Both the position numbers and the translations under genes were made by a program. Shown here piece after piece: positions 49,989 through 58,631 of a stretch of DNA of 64,000 nucleotides. How positions within the stretch are numbered: position 1 is the first letter of the stretch; the number at the start of each line of letters is the position of its first letter. The notes beneath the pieces were generated by a model. It was not told where the DNA came from. It saw only the letters and a list, made by a program, of their open reading frames with translations, and ran no database searches. The DNA comes from Verrucomicrobia bacterium IMCC26134 (GTDB taxonomy: Bacteria; Verrucomicrobiota; Verrucomicrobiia; Opitutales; Opitutaceae), in the NCBI GenBank assembly GCA_000972765.1, contig CP011265.1, positions 434,001-498,000 on the forward strand. Reading direction: 5' to 3'.

Positions 49989-51905
49989 ATGGACCTCGAT
50001 ACCATTTTTGGTTTCCCGCCCCAGCTGTTCGCCGCTTTGGCATTGTTGATGCCTCTGGCATCGGCCGCGCTCATCGCGCTCACGCTGCGCCGTCAGGGCA
50101 ATATCGCCGCGCTCGTCTCCACCTTTACCGCCGCCTTGGTGGCGGTGATCGGACTCACGCTCGCGTTCAAGGGAGCGCGTTTCGGCGTTAATTCCCCCGT
50201 CTCGGCTGAATGGCTGAATTTGGGCGGCTTCACGCTCTCGCTGGGCTTCAAGTTCGACGACCTCTCCGCGCTGATGCTCAGTATCGTCTGCGTCATCGGA
50301 CTGGCCGTCCATGTGTTCTCGCTCGGCTACATGCACGACGATGATTCCAAGGCCCGCTACTTCGGCGGCCTCTCGCTCTTCATGTTTGCCATGTTCGGCA
50401 TCGTCCTCGCGGACAATCTGTTCATGATTTTCATCTTCTGGGAGCTCGTCGGTCTTGGCTCCTATATCCTGATCAATCACTATCACTTCAAGGCCAGCGC
50501 CGCCGCCGCCGCCAAGAAGGCTTTCATCGTCAATCGTGTCGGTGACTTCGGCTTCCTGCTCGGCATCATCGCCTGCTACGCCGCTTACGGAACGGTCAAT
50601 TTAAACGACCTCGCCGCGCTCCACTCCCCCGTCGCCGGCGCGCTTGGCGTCGGTATCCCGCTCCTCCTTTTCTGCGGTGCGGTCGGTAAGTCCGCCCAGC
50701 TCCCGTTGCATGTCTGGTTGCCCGACGCGATGGAGGGCCCCACGCCCGTCTCCGCCTTGATCCACGCCGCCACCATGGTCGCCGCCGGTATTTTCATGCT
50801 CTGCCGCATCGAGCCGCTCTTCGCCCTCGCCCCGCAGGCGTTTACTGTCGTCATGTGGGTGGGCGCTGCCACCGCCCTTTACGCCGCGCTCTGCGCCGTC
50901 ACCCAGACTGACATCAAAAAGGTCCTCGCTTACTCCACGCTTTCGCAGCTCGGCTACATGGTCGCCGCCTTCGGGCTCGGTTCGCTCAAGGTCGCCCATG
51001 GCGAGGCGTCCGCTCACGAGGTCGTCCTCGCCGCCGGCGTCGGCGCGGCGATGTTTCATCTCACCACCCACGCATTCTTCAAGGCGCTCATGTTCCTCGG
51101 CTCCGGCTCCGTCATCCACGGCTGCCACCACGAACAGGATATCTTCAAGATGGGCGGCCTCTCGAAGAGGATGCCGGTCACCTTCATCACCTTCACGATT
51201 GGCGTGCTCGCTATCATCGGGTTCCCCGGCCTCGCCGGGTTCTTCTCGAAGGACGCGATTCTCTATCTCGCCATGGAGAACAGCACCCCGGTTTTCGTCC
51301 TTCTTTGCCTCACCGCCGTGTTGACCGCGTTCTACATGGTGCGCCTCTGGAAACTGGTCTTCCTTGGCGCCACCCGCTCCGATGACGCCGCGCATGCCCA
51401 CGAGGGCGGTCTCAGCATGACAATCCCGCTCGTCGCCCTCGCGGCGCTCTCCGTTGTAGGTGGCTACGAAGCGATCTACGGCGGCCATTTCGATGGGGTG
51501 CTCAAGCTCATCGCCCATCCGCACGGCGGGGCGCACACCACCATTTTTGCCGTCTCTCTGCTTGTCATGTCACTTGGCGCCGCCGCCGCGTTCCTCTTCT
51601 ACAAACCCGCCCCTGCGGATACGCTCCAGACCAAGGCTCCCGGTGCTTTCGCCTCGCTGGCCGGCCTGCAAAAATCGTTCGACGCCGTTTACAATTACTA
51701 CGTCGCCAAGGTCCAGCAGCGTTTCGCTCTCGTTCTCAACTACGTCGATCTCATCGGTATTTCCGGTTTCATCGTTCGGGGGGGCGCCGGAGTTGCCGGT
51801 GCGGTCAGCCTCGCCGCCCGGGCCCTCCATACCGGCAGCCTCCACGCCTACGTTTACTGGTTCCTCGGCGGGAGCGCCCTCCTCTGGTTCCTCGCCACCC
51901 GCTGA
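49989..51905 (+). CDS. nuoL: NADH-quinone oxidoreductase subunit L
   Basis: A 638-residue antiporter-like proton-pumping subunit. Family blocks are LVGLGSYILINHYHFK, AAAAKKAFIVNRVGDFGFLL, LPLHVWLPDAMEGPTPVSAL and THAFFKALMFLGSGSVIHG. The long lateral helix typical of NuoL fits the C-terminal region. Key membrane Lys and Glu residues are in the expected blocks. nuoM starts 36 nt downstream. Confidence 0.97.
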   Translation: MDLDTIFGFPPQLFAALALLMPLASAALIALTLRRQGNIAALVSTFTAALVAVIGLTLAFKGARFGVNSPVSAEWLNLGGFTLSLGFKFDDLSALMLSIVCVIGLAVHVFSLGYMHDDDSKARYFGGLSLFMFAMFGIVLADNLFMIFIFWELVGLGSYILINHYHFKASAAAAAKKAFIVNRVGDFGFLLGIIACYAAYGTVNLNDLAALHSPVAGALGVGIPLLLFCGAVGKSAQLPLHVWLPDAMEGPTPVSALIHAATMVAAGIFMLCRIEPLFALAPQAFTVVMWVGAATALYAALCAVTQTDIKKVLAYSTLSQLGYMVAAFGLGSLKVAHGEASAHEVVLAAGVGAAMFHLTTHAFFKALMFLGSGSVIHGCHHEQDIFKMGGLSKRMPVTFITFTIGVLAIIGFPGLAGFFSKDAILYLAMENSTPVFVLLCLTAVLTAFYMVRLWKLVFLGATRSDDAAHAHEGGLSMTIPLVALAALSVVGGYEAIYGGHFDGVLKLIAHPHGGAHTTIFAVSLLVMSLGAAAAFLFYKPAPADTLQTKAPGAFASLAGLQKSFDAVYNYYVAKVQQRFALVLNYVDLIGISGFIVRGGAGVAGAVSLAARALHTGSLHAYVYWFLGGSALLWFLATR

Positions 51906-51941
51906 GCCATCCACTCGTAATTCCAACTTTCCCGTCCCGCC

Positions 51942-53435
51942 GTGCCCGATCTCCTTCTTCTTTCCATCGCGTCGCCTTTGCTCGCCGCGCTTTTGTTGCT
52001 GGTCCCAGCCCCGCTCGCTTCGCGCAAGGTCATCGCCGGCCTCGGCTTCGCGCTCCCGGCGTTCATCGCGCTCTACTTGTGGAGCCAGTTTTCCAGTGCC
52101 ACCCTGGCGCACGGCTATGCGTTCGGCACGCAGTATGACACCGGCTTGAAGGATGCGCTCGGCATCAGCCTGCATCTCGGGCTCAACGGCATCTCGCTCC
52201 CGCTCTTTCTGCTCGCCGGCCTCGTCGGTCTCGCCGCCGGACTTTATGCGCTTCAATCCAAGGCCGAGCGTCCCGCCCTTTACCTGGGGCTCCTGCTCGT
52301 CATGCAGGCCGGTTTGATGGGTGTTTTCGCCAGCATCGATGTTTTCTTTTTCTACTTTTTCCACGAACTCGCGCTCATCCCGACCTTCATCATGGTCGGC
52401 ATCTGGGGCGGTCGGGATCGCAGTTACGCGGCGATGAAGCTGACCATTTATCTCACCATCGGCGCGATGATTTCCCTCCTCGGTTTGATCGCGCTCTATC
52501 ATCAAAGCGGCGCGGAGAACTTCGACCTGATCGCGCTTCGCCAGGTCGTCGCCGACGGAGCCCTCAGCGGTTCCAACCAGAATGTGATCTTCGGTCTGCT
52601 TCTGGTCGGTTTTGGTATCCTCGTCTCGCTCTTCCCCTTCCACACCTGGGCCCCGCTTGGTTACGGCGCCGCACCCAGTTCCGCCGCCATGCTTCATGCC
52701 GGCGTGTTGAAGAAATTCGGCCTCTACGGCCTCATTCAGATTGCCGCTCCGCTCCTGCCTTCCGGTGTCGCCCACTGGGCCTGGTGGCTTGGTCTGCTCG
52801 CCGTCGGCGGCAACATCCTCTACATCGGCTTCGTCACCATCGCCCAGCGCGACCTCAAGCAGATGATCGGTTACAGCTCGGTCATGCACATGGGCTACGC
52901 CTTCCTGGGCATCGCCGCATACAATGTCGTCGGCATCGGCGGTGTCGTCCTCATGATGGTCGCCCACGGTTTCTCCGTCGCCCTGCTGTTCCTGCTTTCG
53001 ACCAGCATTTATCACCGCACCCAGACCTTCGATATGGATGACATGGGCGGTCTCGCGCAAAAAACCCCCGTGCTCGCCGCGTTTTTTGTCACTGCCACGC
53101 TCGCCAGCATCGGTCTGCCCGGGCTCGCCAACTTCTGGGGCGAACTGGCCATCTTTGTCGGCGCCTGGAGCTATTCCACGGTCTATACCACCCTCGCGGT
53201 CTCCGGCGTGATCATCTCCGCCATTTACGGGCTCCGTTCGGTTTCCAAGGTGTTCTTCGGCGATGTCACGCCCGCGCTGGCCAAGGTCATCGGTGAAAAA
53301 CCGCCTGCTGATCTTTCCTGGGGCGAGAAAGTGCCCGCGCTTCTGCTGCTCTCCGCGCTCCTTGTTCTCGGATTCTGGCCCAAGGCCATCTCCGGTCCTG
53401 TCAACACCGCCGTCTCCGCACTCTACGGTAAATAA
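51942..53435 (+). CDS. nuoM: NADH-quinone oxidoreductase subunit M
   Basis: A 497-residue antiporter-like subunit. Conserved blocks are FFFYFFHELALIPTFIMVGI, KLTIYLTIGAM, LFPFHTWAPLGYGAAPSSAA and KKFGLYGLIQ. The start is a GTG at 51942. About 14 membrane helices are expected from the hydropathy pattern. nuoN begins 18 nt after its stop. Confidence 0.96.
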   Translation: MPDLLLLSIASPLLAALLLLVPAPLASRKVIAGLGFALPAFIALYLWSQFSSATLAHGYAFGTQYDTGLKDALGISLHLGLNGISLPLFLLAGLVGLAAGLYALQSKAERPALYLGLLLVMQAGLMGVFASIDVFFFYFFHELALIPTFIMVGIWGGRDRSYAAMKLTIYLTIGAMISLLGLIALYHQSGAENFDLIALRQVVADGALSGSNQNVIFGLLLVGFGILVSLFPFHTWAPLGYGAAPSSAAMLHAGVLKKFGLYGLIQIAAPLLPSGVAHWAWWLGLLAVGGNILYIGFVTIAQRDLKQMIGYSSVMHMGYAFLGIAAYNVVGIGGVVLMMVAHGFSVALLFLLSTSIYHRTQTFDMDDMGGLAQKTPVLAAFFVTATLASIGLPGLANFWGELAIFVGAWSYSTVYTTLAVSGVIISAIYGLRSVSKVFFGDVTPALAKVIGEKPPADLSWGEKVPALLLLSALLVLGFWPKAISGPVNTAVSALYGK

Positions 53436-53453
53436 TTTCCGACCTTCCGGCCA

Positions 53454-54983
53454 ATGACTCCCGAACTGCTTCAAAATCTCTCCGCCGACAATTTCTGGCC
53501 CGCCATCGCCCCCGAGGTCATGCTGGGCGTGCTCGCGCTCCTGCTGCTCGTGGCCGAGATCGTTCTGCCCAAGAAGCGCCATGATGTCATACCGCTGATT
53601 TCTCTCTCCGGTCTGCTCGGCGTATTCCTCGGAATCTTGCTCAATTTCAAGCCGGTGGGTCTGGGTGAAACCACGTTCAACGGATTGCTGCGCCACTCCG
53701 AGGGCAGCCAGTTTCTCCGCGCCTTTTTCGTGCTCAGCGCCCTGCTCGTGACCATCCTTGGCATAATCGCGCTCAAGAAGCAGAAGATGCCAAAAACCGA
53801 GTTCTTCAGCATCGTGCTCGTCATCACGGCCGCGCTTATGCTGCTCGGCCAGGCCCACAACTTCATCCTGCTCTTCGTCGCCTTGGAGACCGTCACGGTC
53901 GGGTTTTACATCCTCGTCAGTTACACCCGCACCAATCCGCTCTCGCTCGAGGCGGGGCTGAAATACCTCATCCTCGGCGCGTTGAGCTCCGCGCTCCTGC
54001 TCTTCGGTATCGTTTTACTCTATGGTGTGGCCGGCAACCCTTCCGCCCTGGGGGCCACCGCCAATCCCATGGACTTTGACGCCTTGCGCGTATTTCTCGC
54101 TCATAACCCCGACAACTTCCTCGCTTCCGTCGGCATCGTGCTCGTGCTCTCCGGTATCGCCTTCAAGATCGGCGCGGTTCCTTTCCAGATCTGGGTGCCC
54201 GATGTCTATCAGGGTGCGCCCACGCCCGTCACCGCGTTCCTCGCCGTTGCCTCCAAGGCCGCCGGGTTCGCACTTCTGCTGATCCTTGCCGGCGTATTCT
54301 CTTCCTACTCCCATCTGGTGATCTCGGTGCTCTCGATCATGGCCGCCGCCACCATCGTTTTTGGTAACTTCGCCGCGCTCACCCAGCACAACGTCAAGCG
54401 TCTCATCGGTCTCTCCGGCGTTTCCCATGCGGGCTATCTCATGCTCGGTGTCATCGCTGCGCTCACTCCGGGGGGCGGTTCGCAGGCCGTCGGCGCTGTC
54501 TTCTTTTACCTCTTCGCCTACCTGCTCGCCTCTTTCACCGTGTTCGGCGTGATGACGCACCTCGCGGGCCCGAACGACTCCGATCAAGAGCTCGACCACT
54601 ACCAGGATCTCGCCAAAACGCATCCCTTCCTCGCCGGCGTGCTCGCCGTCGGTCTCGGTTCGCTTGCCGGCATCCCGCCTTTGGCCGGGTTCATGGGCAA
54701 GCTCTTCATCTTTGTCGCCGCGTTCAAAGCCGGTCTCTACGGCCTGCTCGCCGTCGCCGTGGTAGGCGTCGTCGTCTCGATCTACTACTACTTTGGCTGG
54801 ATCAAGGCCGCCTTCTTTCCGCACTGGCGTCCGCCTCTGCCCACGGGGTCTGTGGCTGACTCCCGGCCGGTGCGCAGCGCCGTCTCGCTCCCTTTTGGAC
54901 TTTTACTCGGCTCCCTCGCGGTCGCTTCGATCATTCTGGGTTTCTACCAAGGACAGCTTGGGGCCTGGCTGCTCGGTCGCTGA
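53454..54983 (+). CDS. nuoN: NADH-quinone oxidoreductase subunit N
   Basis: A 509-residue antiporter-like subunit, last of the operon. Blocks are ALETVTVGFYILVSYTRTNP, SLEAGLKYLILGALSSALLLF, VPFQIWVPDVYQGAPTPVTA and LSGVSHAGYLMLGVI. The C-terminus ends AWLLGR. With nuoB-M it makes 13 of the usual 14 subunits. Confidence 0.96.
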   Translation: MTPELLQNLSADNFWPAIAPEVMLGVLALLLLVAEIVLPKKRHDVIPLISLSGLLGVFLGILLNFKPVGLGETTFNGLLRHSEGSQFLRAFFVLSALLVTILGIIALKKQKMPKTEFFSIVLVITAALMLLGQAHNFILLFVALETVTVGFYILVSYTRTNPLSLEAGLKYLILGALSSALLLFGIVLLYGVAGNPSALGATANPMDFDALRVFLAHNPDNFLASVGIVLVLSGIAFKIGAVPFQIWVPDVYQGAPTPVTAFLAVASKAAGFALLLILAGVFSSYSHLVISVLSIMAAATIVFGNFAALTQHNVKRLIGLSGVSHAGYLMLGVIAALTPGGGSQAVGAVFFYLFAYLLASFTVFGVMTHLAGPNDSDQELDHYQDLAKTHPFLAGVLAVGLGSLAGIPPLAGFMGKLFIFVAAFKAGLYGLLAVAVVGVVVSIYYYFGWIKAAFFPHWRPPLPTGSVADSRPVRSAVSLPFGLLLGSLAVASIILGFYQGQLGAWLLGR

Positions 54984-55312
54984 GCCGGATTCGAACTCGG
55001 ACTGAGTGATAGGAAACAGGCCTTTTCGTTCAGCCTGCACGACACGTGACTGGCTTGACGAACTGGAGAGAAGGGTTTCCGGTTTAATCGGAAGTGTAGT
55101 CGCGAAAGAACGCAGAGAACGCCAAGGCATACAGACGAAAAGGCTTTCTCCGTGCTCCTTGCGTTCTTTCGGAGCAAAAAATCCGTCGTCCGGTTTCCCG
55201 GTTATGGTTTTTCTTAAAACGCTCTGACCGGCAGTGCCCCCGCGTTTTTTTGGTGCAAGGCGAGGCCTTGGATCCTCGGGCAATGAGGCCAGGGGCGCGC
55301 TGCACAGCTCAC
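54984..55312. other. Intergenic region after the nuo operon, repeat only
   Basis: This 329-bp gap holds no gene. It contains an inverted repeat (55101-55172) described separately. The region is less GC-rich than its neighbours. No simple terminator with a T run follows the nuoN stop. Confidence 0.6.
55101..55172. repeat. Inverted AAAGAACGCA repeat downstream of nuoN
   Basis: Perfect 12-bp arms CGAAAGAACGCA (55103-55114) and TGCGTTCTTTCG (55160-55171) enclose GAGAACGCCAAGG and TCTCCGTGCTCCT words. Related words lie at 23661-23740 and 28689-28800. It may terminate both the nuo operon and the convergent lipoprotein gene. Confidence 0.75.
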
Positions 55313-55780
55313 TCACAATACCACTCGTGCCAGTTCCACCACGTCGCCGGATTTCACGATCAGCTTCGCACCCTGGCCGACCGCACTGATGGCTCTGCCG
55401 CCACGGATGATGCGCAAGACGGATAGCGCCGCATCAAGTTTTGCCGTCTCTGCCGCCGCCCGCAATTTCAGGCCCTTCTTCACGGGGACCTCCCACTTCG
55501 ATCCCGTCTTCGGGTCGAAGAAAACCACCAGCTCTGATTTCGACAGCTTTGAGGCCGCCTGGATACTCTCGTCCGCGACACTGCCCGTCGCACCGACGGC
55601 CGCGACGGCGACTTTACCCGCGCCTCGCACACTTGCGGCGCTTACGTCCGCGGCCACGCCGATGGTCGTCGAGGCCGCCCGCCCCGCCAGCTTTACCGCT
55701 GCGCACCCCGTCAGCCACGGCACCAACAGAGCGACCATGGCCAATTTCAGGCAGGCTGGCTGGATAACCGGCTGGTTCAT
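55313..55780 (-). CDS. Small lipoprotein of unknown function
   Basis: A 155-residue protein with a lipoprotein signal: LKLAMVALLVPWLTGCAAVK, lipobox LTGC. The mature part is alanine/valine-rich (STTIGVAADVSAASVRGAGK), then a basic domain with KTGSKWEVPVKKGLKLRAA. No family is recognised. The ATG at 55780 (MNQPVIQPACL) is chosen to place the lipobox near residue 25; an upstream open frame is unsupported. It converges with nuoN. Confidence 0.7.
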   Translation of the reverse strand: MNQPVIQPACLKLAMVALLVPWLTGCAAVKLAGRAASTTIGVAADVSAASVRGAGKVAVAAVGATGSVADESIQAASKLSKSELVVFFDPKTGSKWEVPVKKGLKLRAAAETAKLDAALSVLRIIRGGRAISAVGQGAKLIVKSGDVVELARVVL

Positions 55781-55963
55781 GAGCGGTGATAAGTGCCAAG
55801 CACCGCGGCAATGGCAAGCGGAGTTCGAGGCGCACGGTGCCTGGCGCAATCGTGATCCAGCCGCCAAATTTTAGGCTTTTGGATGGGATCTTGCCGTTGC
55901 CTGCAGGTCGTCCCGCCCCTCGTCTCGATCGCGCTGGTGGACGTCAGGGAAGTCACCATGCTT

Positions 55964-57085
55964 TCACTGATCGAACAGAAGCATGATATAAGCGCCGAAA
56001 AGGAGAAGGTGAACGCAGCCGGGCAGCACGTTGGTGCGGGGCAGGGAAAAGGTGAGGGTGCTGGTGACCAGGGTGAGCACCAGCAAGACGGTGTCGGTGT
56101 TGTCCAAGCCGAGCACCAGCGTCCGCCCCGTGACGAGAGTGACCAGGATGACGATTGGAATGGTCAGGCCGATGGACGCCAGCACTGAACCGAGCAACAC
56201 GTTCACCGAGCGTTGCAATCGATTGGCCAGCGCGGCGCGGATGGCGGCGATGGACTCCGGTGCCAGCACCAGCGTGGCCATGATGAATCCGCCTATGGCC
56301 GGCGGAGCATGGAGCTTGAGCACGAGGGCGTCCAGCGGAGCGGCCATTTGCTTGGCCAGTAGCACCAAAGGCAGTCCGTAGAGTCCCAGCATCGCGGCAT
56401 GATAAATGGTGGGGCGCGAGGAATGCACTGCGGTCCCCGCCGCATCGCCCTGCTCTTCGGCAACCATGAAGAAGCCGCGATGCCGCCGGTTTTGAACGAA
56501 CAGGAAAACCGAGTAAATCGCCACGGACATAAGCGAGAGAAACACCATTTGGAACGTCGAGAGGATGGGGCCCGGCGTGGCGCGGGTGTAGTTCGGCATC
56601 ACCAGTCCCAGCACGGTCAGCGGCACGATCATCAGGAGGAACGCGTTCGCACTTTGTAAATTGTAGGGTTGTTCGCGGTGGCGCAGCCCGCCGAGGAACA
56701 GCGCCAGCCCCATGAACCCATTGAGCACGAGCATGACCACGGCGAACATCGTGTCGCGGGCGAGCATCGGCTTGGGTTCACCGCTGGACATCACGAAGGC
56801 CACCATCGCCACTTCCAATCCGGTGACCGCTAGGGTGAGCAGCAAGGTGCCTGCGGGTTCTCCGAGCCGATGAGCCAGCTCATCTGCGTGCCGCACGATG
56901 GCGATGGCCGCAGTGAGGATGACGCCGCAAAGCGCCGCCAGTAACAGGAGCAGCAGCGCCGGTTGTTCAAGCGCTCCGGCGATCCAACCTTTGCCAAGCA
57001 AGGCCAGCGCCAGGGTTCCGAGGGCAAGAGCGAGCGGCCATTCCCGCCACCAAACATCGGGTTCGGGTGTTTTCATGGGTTTCAT
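55964..57085 (-). CDS. Ca2+/H+ antiporter, ChaA family
   Basis: A 373-residue cation:proton antiporter of the inner membrane. Two alpha-repeats carry the family glutamates: LAVTGLEVAMVAFVM in the first half and LAPESIAAIRAALANRLQRS in the second, followed by VLLGSVLASIGLTIPIVI. A cytoplasmic loop separates the halves. The ATG at 57085 (MKPMKTPEPDVWW) is preferred; an ATG 9 nt further on is also possible. Ion choice (Ca2+, Na+ or K+) is not fixed by sequence. Confidence 0.88.
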   Translation of the reverse strand: MKPMKTPEPDVWWREWPLALALGTLALALLGKGWIAGALEQPALLLLLLAALCGVILTAAIAIVRHADELAHRLGEPAGTLLLTLAVTGLEVAMVAFVMSSGEPKPMLARDTMFAVVMLVLNGFMGLALFLGGLRHREQPYNLQSANAFLLMIVPLTVLGLVMPNYTRATPGPILSTFQMVFLSLMSVAIYSVFLFVQNRRHRGFFMVAEEQGDAAGTAVHSSRPTIYHAAMLGLYGLPLVLLAKQMAAPLDALVLKLHAPPAIGGFIMATLVLAPESIAAIRAALANRLQRSVNVLLGSVLASIGLTIPIVILVTLVTGRTLVLGLDNTDTVLLVLTLVTSTLTFSLPRTNVLPGCVHLLLFGAYIMLLFDQ

Positions 57086-57448
57086 GGTCGGCGTTCTTTG
57101 CTGTTCGCTGGTATCTCTCTGACGACTTGCAGGCGGGTTGTAGGATAGGAAACCGGATTTCTCCGGAGCAGGGGGTGCGTTGGCGAATCCGACGGGGTAA
57201 AGCAGGGTTTTTTCAGGACGCGACGCACGCGCCAACGCCAAGCTCCGCTTCGGCGCGTGTCAAGATTCGCGCCGCTTTGGGCCAGCTTCGCCGCTTAGCG
57301 AACGGATTGTCGCGCACACGGAGCGGAAGCGACCGTGAGGTTTTGATACCGGGTTAGAGTTTCCGGGAGCAGGCGCTCCAGAAAACGCGTGATACCCCCG
57401 GCCGTCAAAAGTCCAGGCGGGGTGGGGCAGGGTTCCTCGGAGCCGGGC
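57086..57448. other. Intergenic region without recognisable gene
   Basis: The 363 bp between the ChaA-type and lactonase genes show no supported coding sequence on either strand. Short GC-rich stretches and an open minus-strand extension near 57300-57450 have no family resemblance. No riboswitch for Ca2+ or Mn2+ of the yybP-ykoY type was recognised. Confidence 0.5.
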
Positions 57449-58558
57449 TCAAAACCGCACGCACACCGGCTTCGACGTCGTGAGCTTTTCTTCCGTGGGC
57501 TTGAGCGCCCCGGTCTCGGCGTCCACCGCGAAAACATCCACCCGGTCGGCATCCCGCCCCGCGACGAGCAGCCAGCGTGCATCCGGGCTGAGCGCGAAGT
57601 GGCGTGGATGAGCCGGCACCGCGACGTTCGCGGTCAGCGTCAGGCGTCCGGTGTCGGCGTCCAGACGGAAAACCGCCAGCGTATCGTGCCCGCGGTTTGA
57701 ACCGTAGACGGTTCGCCCGTTCGGGTGCACCACCACCTCGGCGGTGGTGGTTTTACCTGCAAAACCCTCTGCTGGCAGGGTGCTGACTGCCTCGATGAGT
57801 TTAAGGGTGCCTGCCGCTGCATCGTAGGCCGCGACGGCGAGGGTGTTGTTCAGTTCGTTGATGATGTAAAGGTGGCGGCCTTCAGGGGAAAACTGCGCGT
57901 GGCGCGGGCCGGCGGCGGGCGCCATTTCCAGCCATGCCTGCGCCGGATTGGGCGCTACGGTGCCGGCTGCAGCGTCATAGGCGTAGAGGTAAACGCGGTC
58001 CCCGCCGAGATCGGGCACCAGCAGGAGTCGTCCGTCCGGTGACCAGGTGATCCCGTGGGCGTGAGGTGTTTTTTGTCGGTCCGCCTGCGCCTTCGAGGCA
58101 TGGGTATGTTGGAAAAACGCCGCCTGTTCGCCGAGCGAACCGTCTGCGGCGCGACGATAGACGACCACGCTGCCGCCACCGTAGTTTGCCGCCGCCACAA
58201 GCTTTCCGTCCGGCGAGATCCCGATATCGCAAGGTCCTGCGCCTCCGCTGGTGCGGTTGTTCAGTGCAGTGAGTGCGCCGTCTGCTGCCACCGCGAAGGC
58301 GTTGAGGGTGCCGCCGGCGTTTTCGGCGACCGCGTAGAGAAATTTTCCATCCTGGGAGCGCGCTAGAAACGAAGCCTTTGACAGGGTCGCGACCGGACGG
58401 GGTTCCCCGAAGTGTCCGGTGGCGGGATCGAAATCGACCGACTCGATGGCGCTGGCGTAGTTTCCGAGGTGGACGGGGATGGCCGATAGGGTGGAAAACA
58501 GGGCGGACATGGCTAAAACGGCCGAAATCAGGCTAAGGCAGAGGGGTTTTGAGGACAT
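57449..58558 (-). CDS. Secreted lactonase-type seven-bladed beta-propeller
   Basis: A 369-residue protein of the 6-phosphogluconolactonase/3-carboxymuconate cyclase (YbhE) family with a signal peptide (SLISAVLAMSALFSTLSA). Blade repeats are regular: GPCDIGISPDGKLVAAANYG, HAHGITWSPDGRLLLVPDLG, GPRHAQFSPEGRHLYIINEL, AEVVVHPNGRTVYGSNRG and HPRHFALSPDARWLLVAGRD. The signal peptide argues against a cytoplasmic pentose-phosphate role. Its substrate is probably an extracytoplasmic lactone. The ATG at 58558 is divergent from the ABC-F gene. Confidence 0.88.
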   Translation of the reverse strand: MSSKPLCLSLISAVLAMSALFSTLSAIPVHLGNYASAIESVDFDPATGHFGEPRPVATLSKASFLARSQDGKFLYAVAENAGGTLNAFAVAADGALTALNNRTSGGAGPCDIGISPDGKLVAAANYGGGSVVVYRRAADGSLGEQAAFFQHTHASKAQADRQKTPHAHGITWSPDGRLLLVPDLGGDRVYLYAYDAAAGTVAPNPAQAWLEMAPAAGPRHAQFSPEGRHLYIINELNNTLAVAAYDAAAGTLKLIEAVSTLPAEGFAGKTTTAEVVVHPNGRTVYGSNRGHDTLAVFRLDADTGRLTLTANVAVPAHPRHFALSPDARWLLVAGRDADRVDVFAVDAETGALKPTEEKLTTSKPVCVRF

Positions 58559-58631
58559 AAGGCGTTAAAATCGACTCTGTGAGGCTTGGAGGGTTGCATG
58601 CAAGCAAGGGGATTTTCAGGGTGGGCCGTTC

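Noticed and set aside
51570-53858. A 762-codon minus-strand open frame opposite nuoL, nuoM and nuoN
   Set aside because: It spans three genes of a conserved operon and has a charged, low-complexity translation typical of antisense frames in GC-rich DNA.
57295-57448. Possible gene fragment upstream of the ChaA-type gene
   Set aside because: Only an open extension read out of frame with the lactonase gene; no start, motif or family resemblance.
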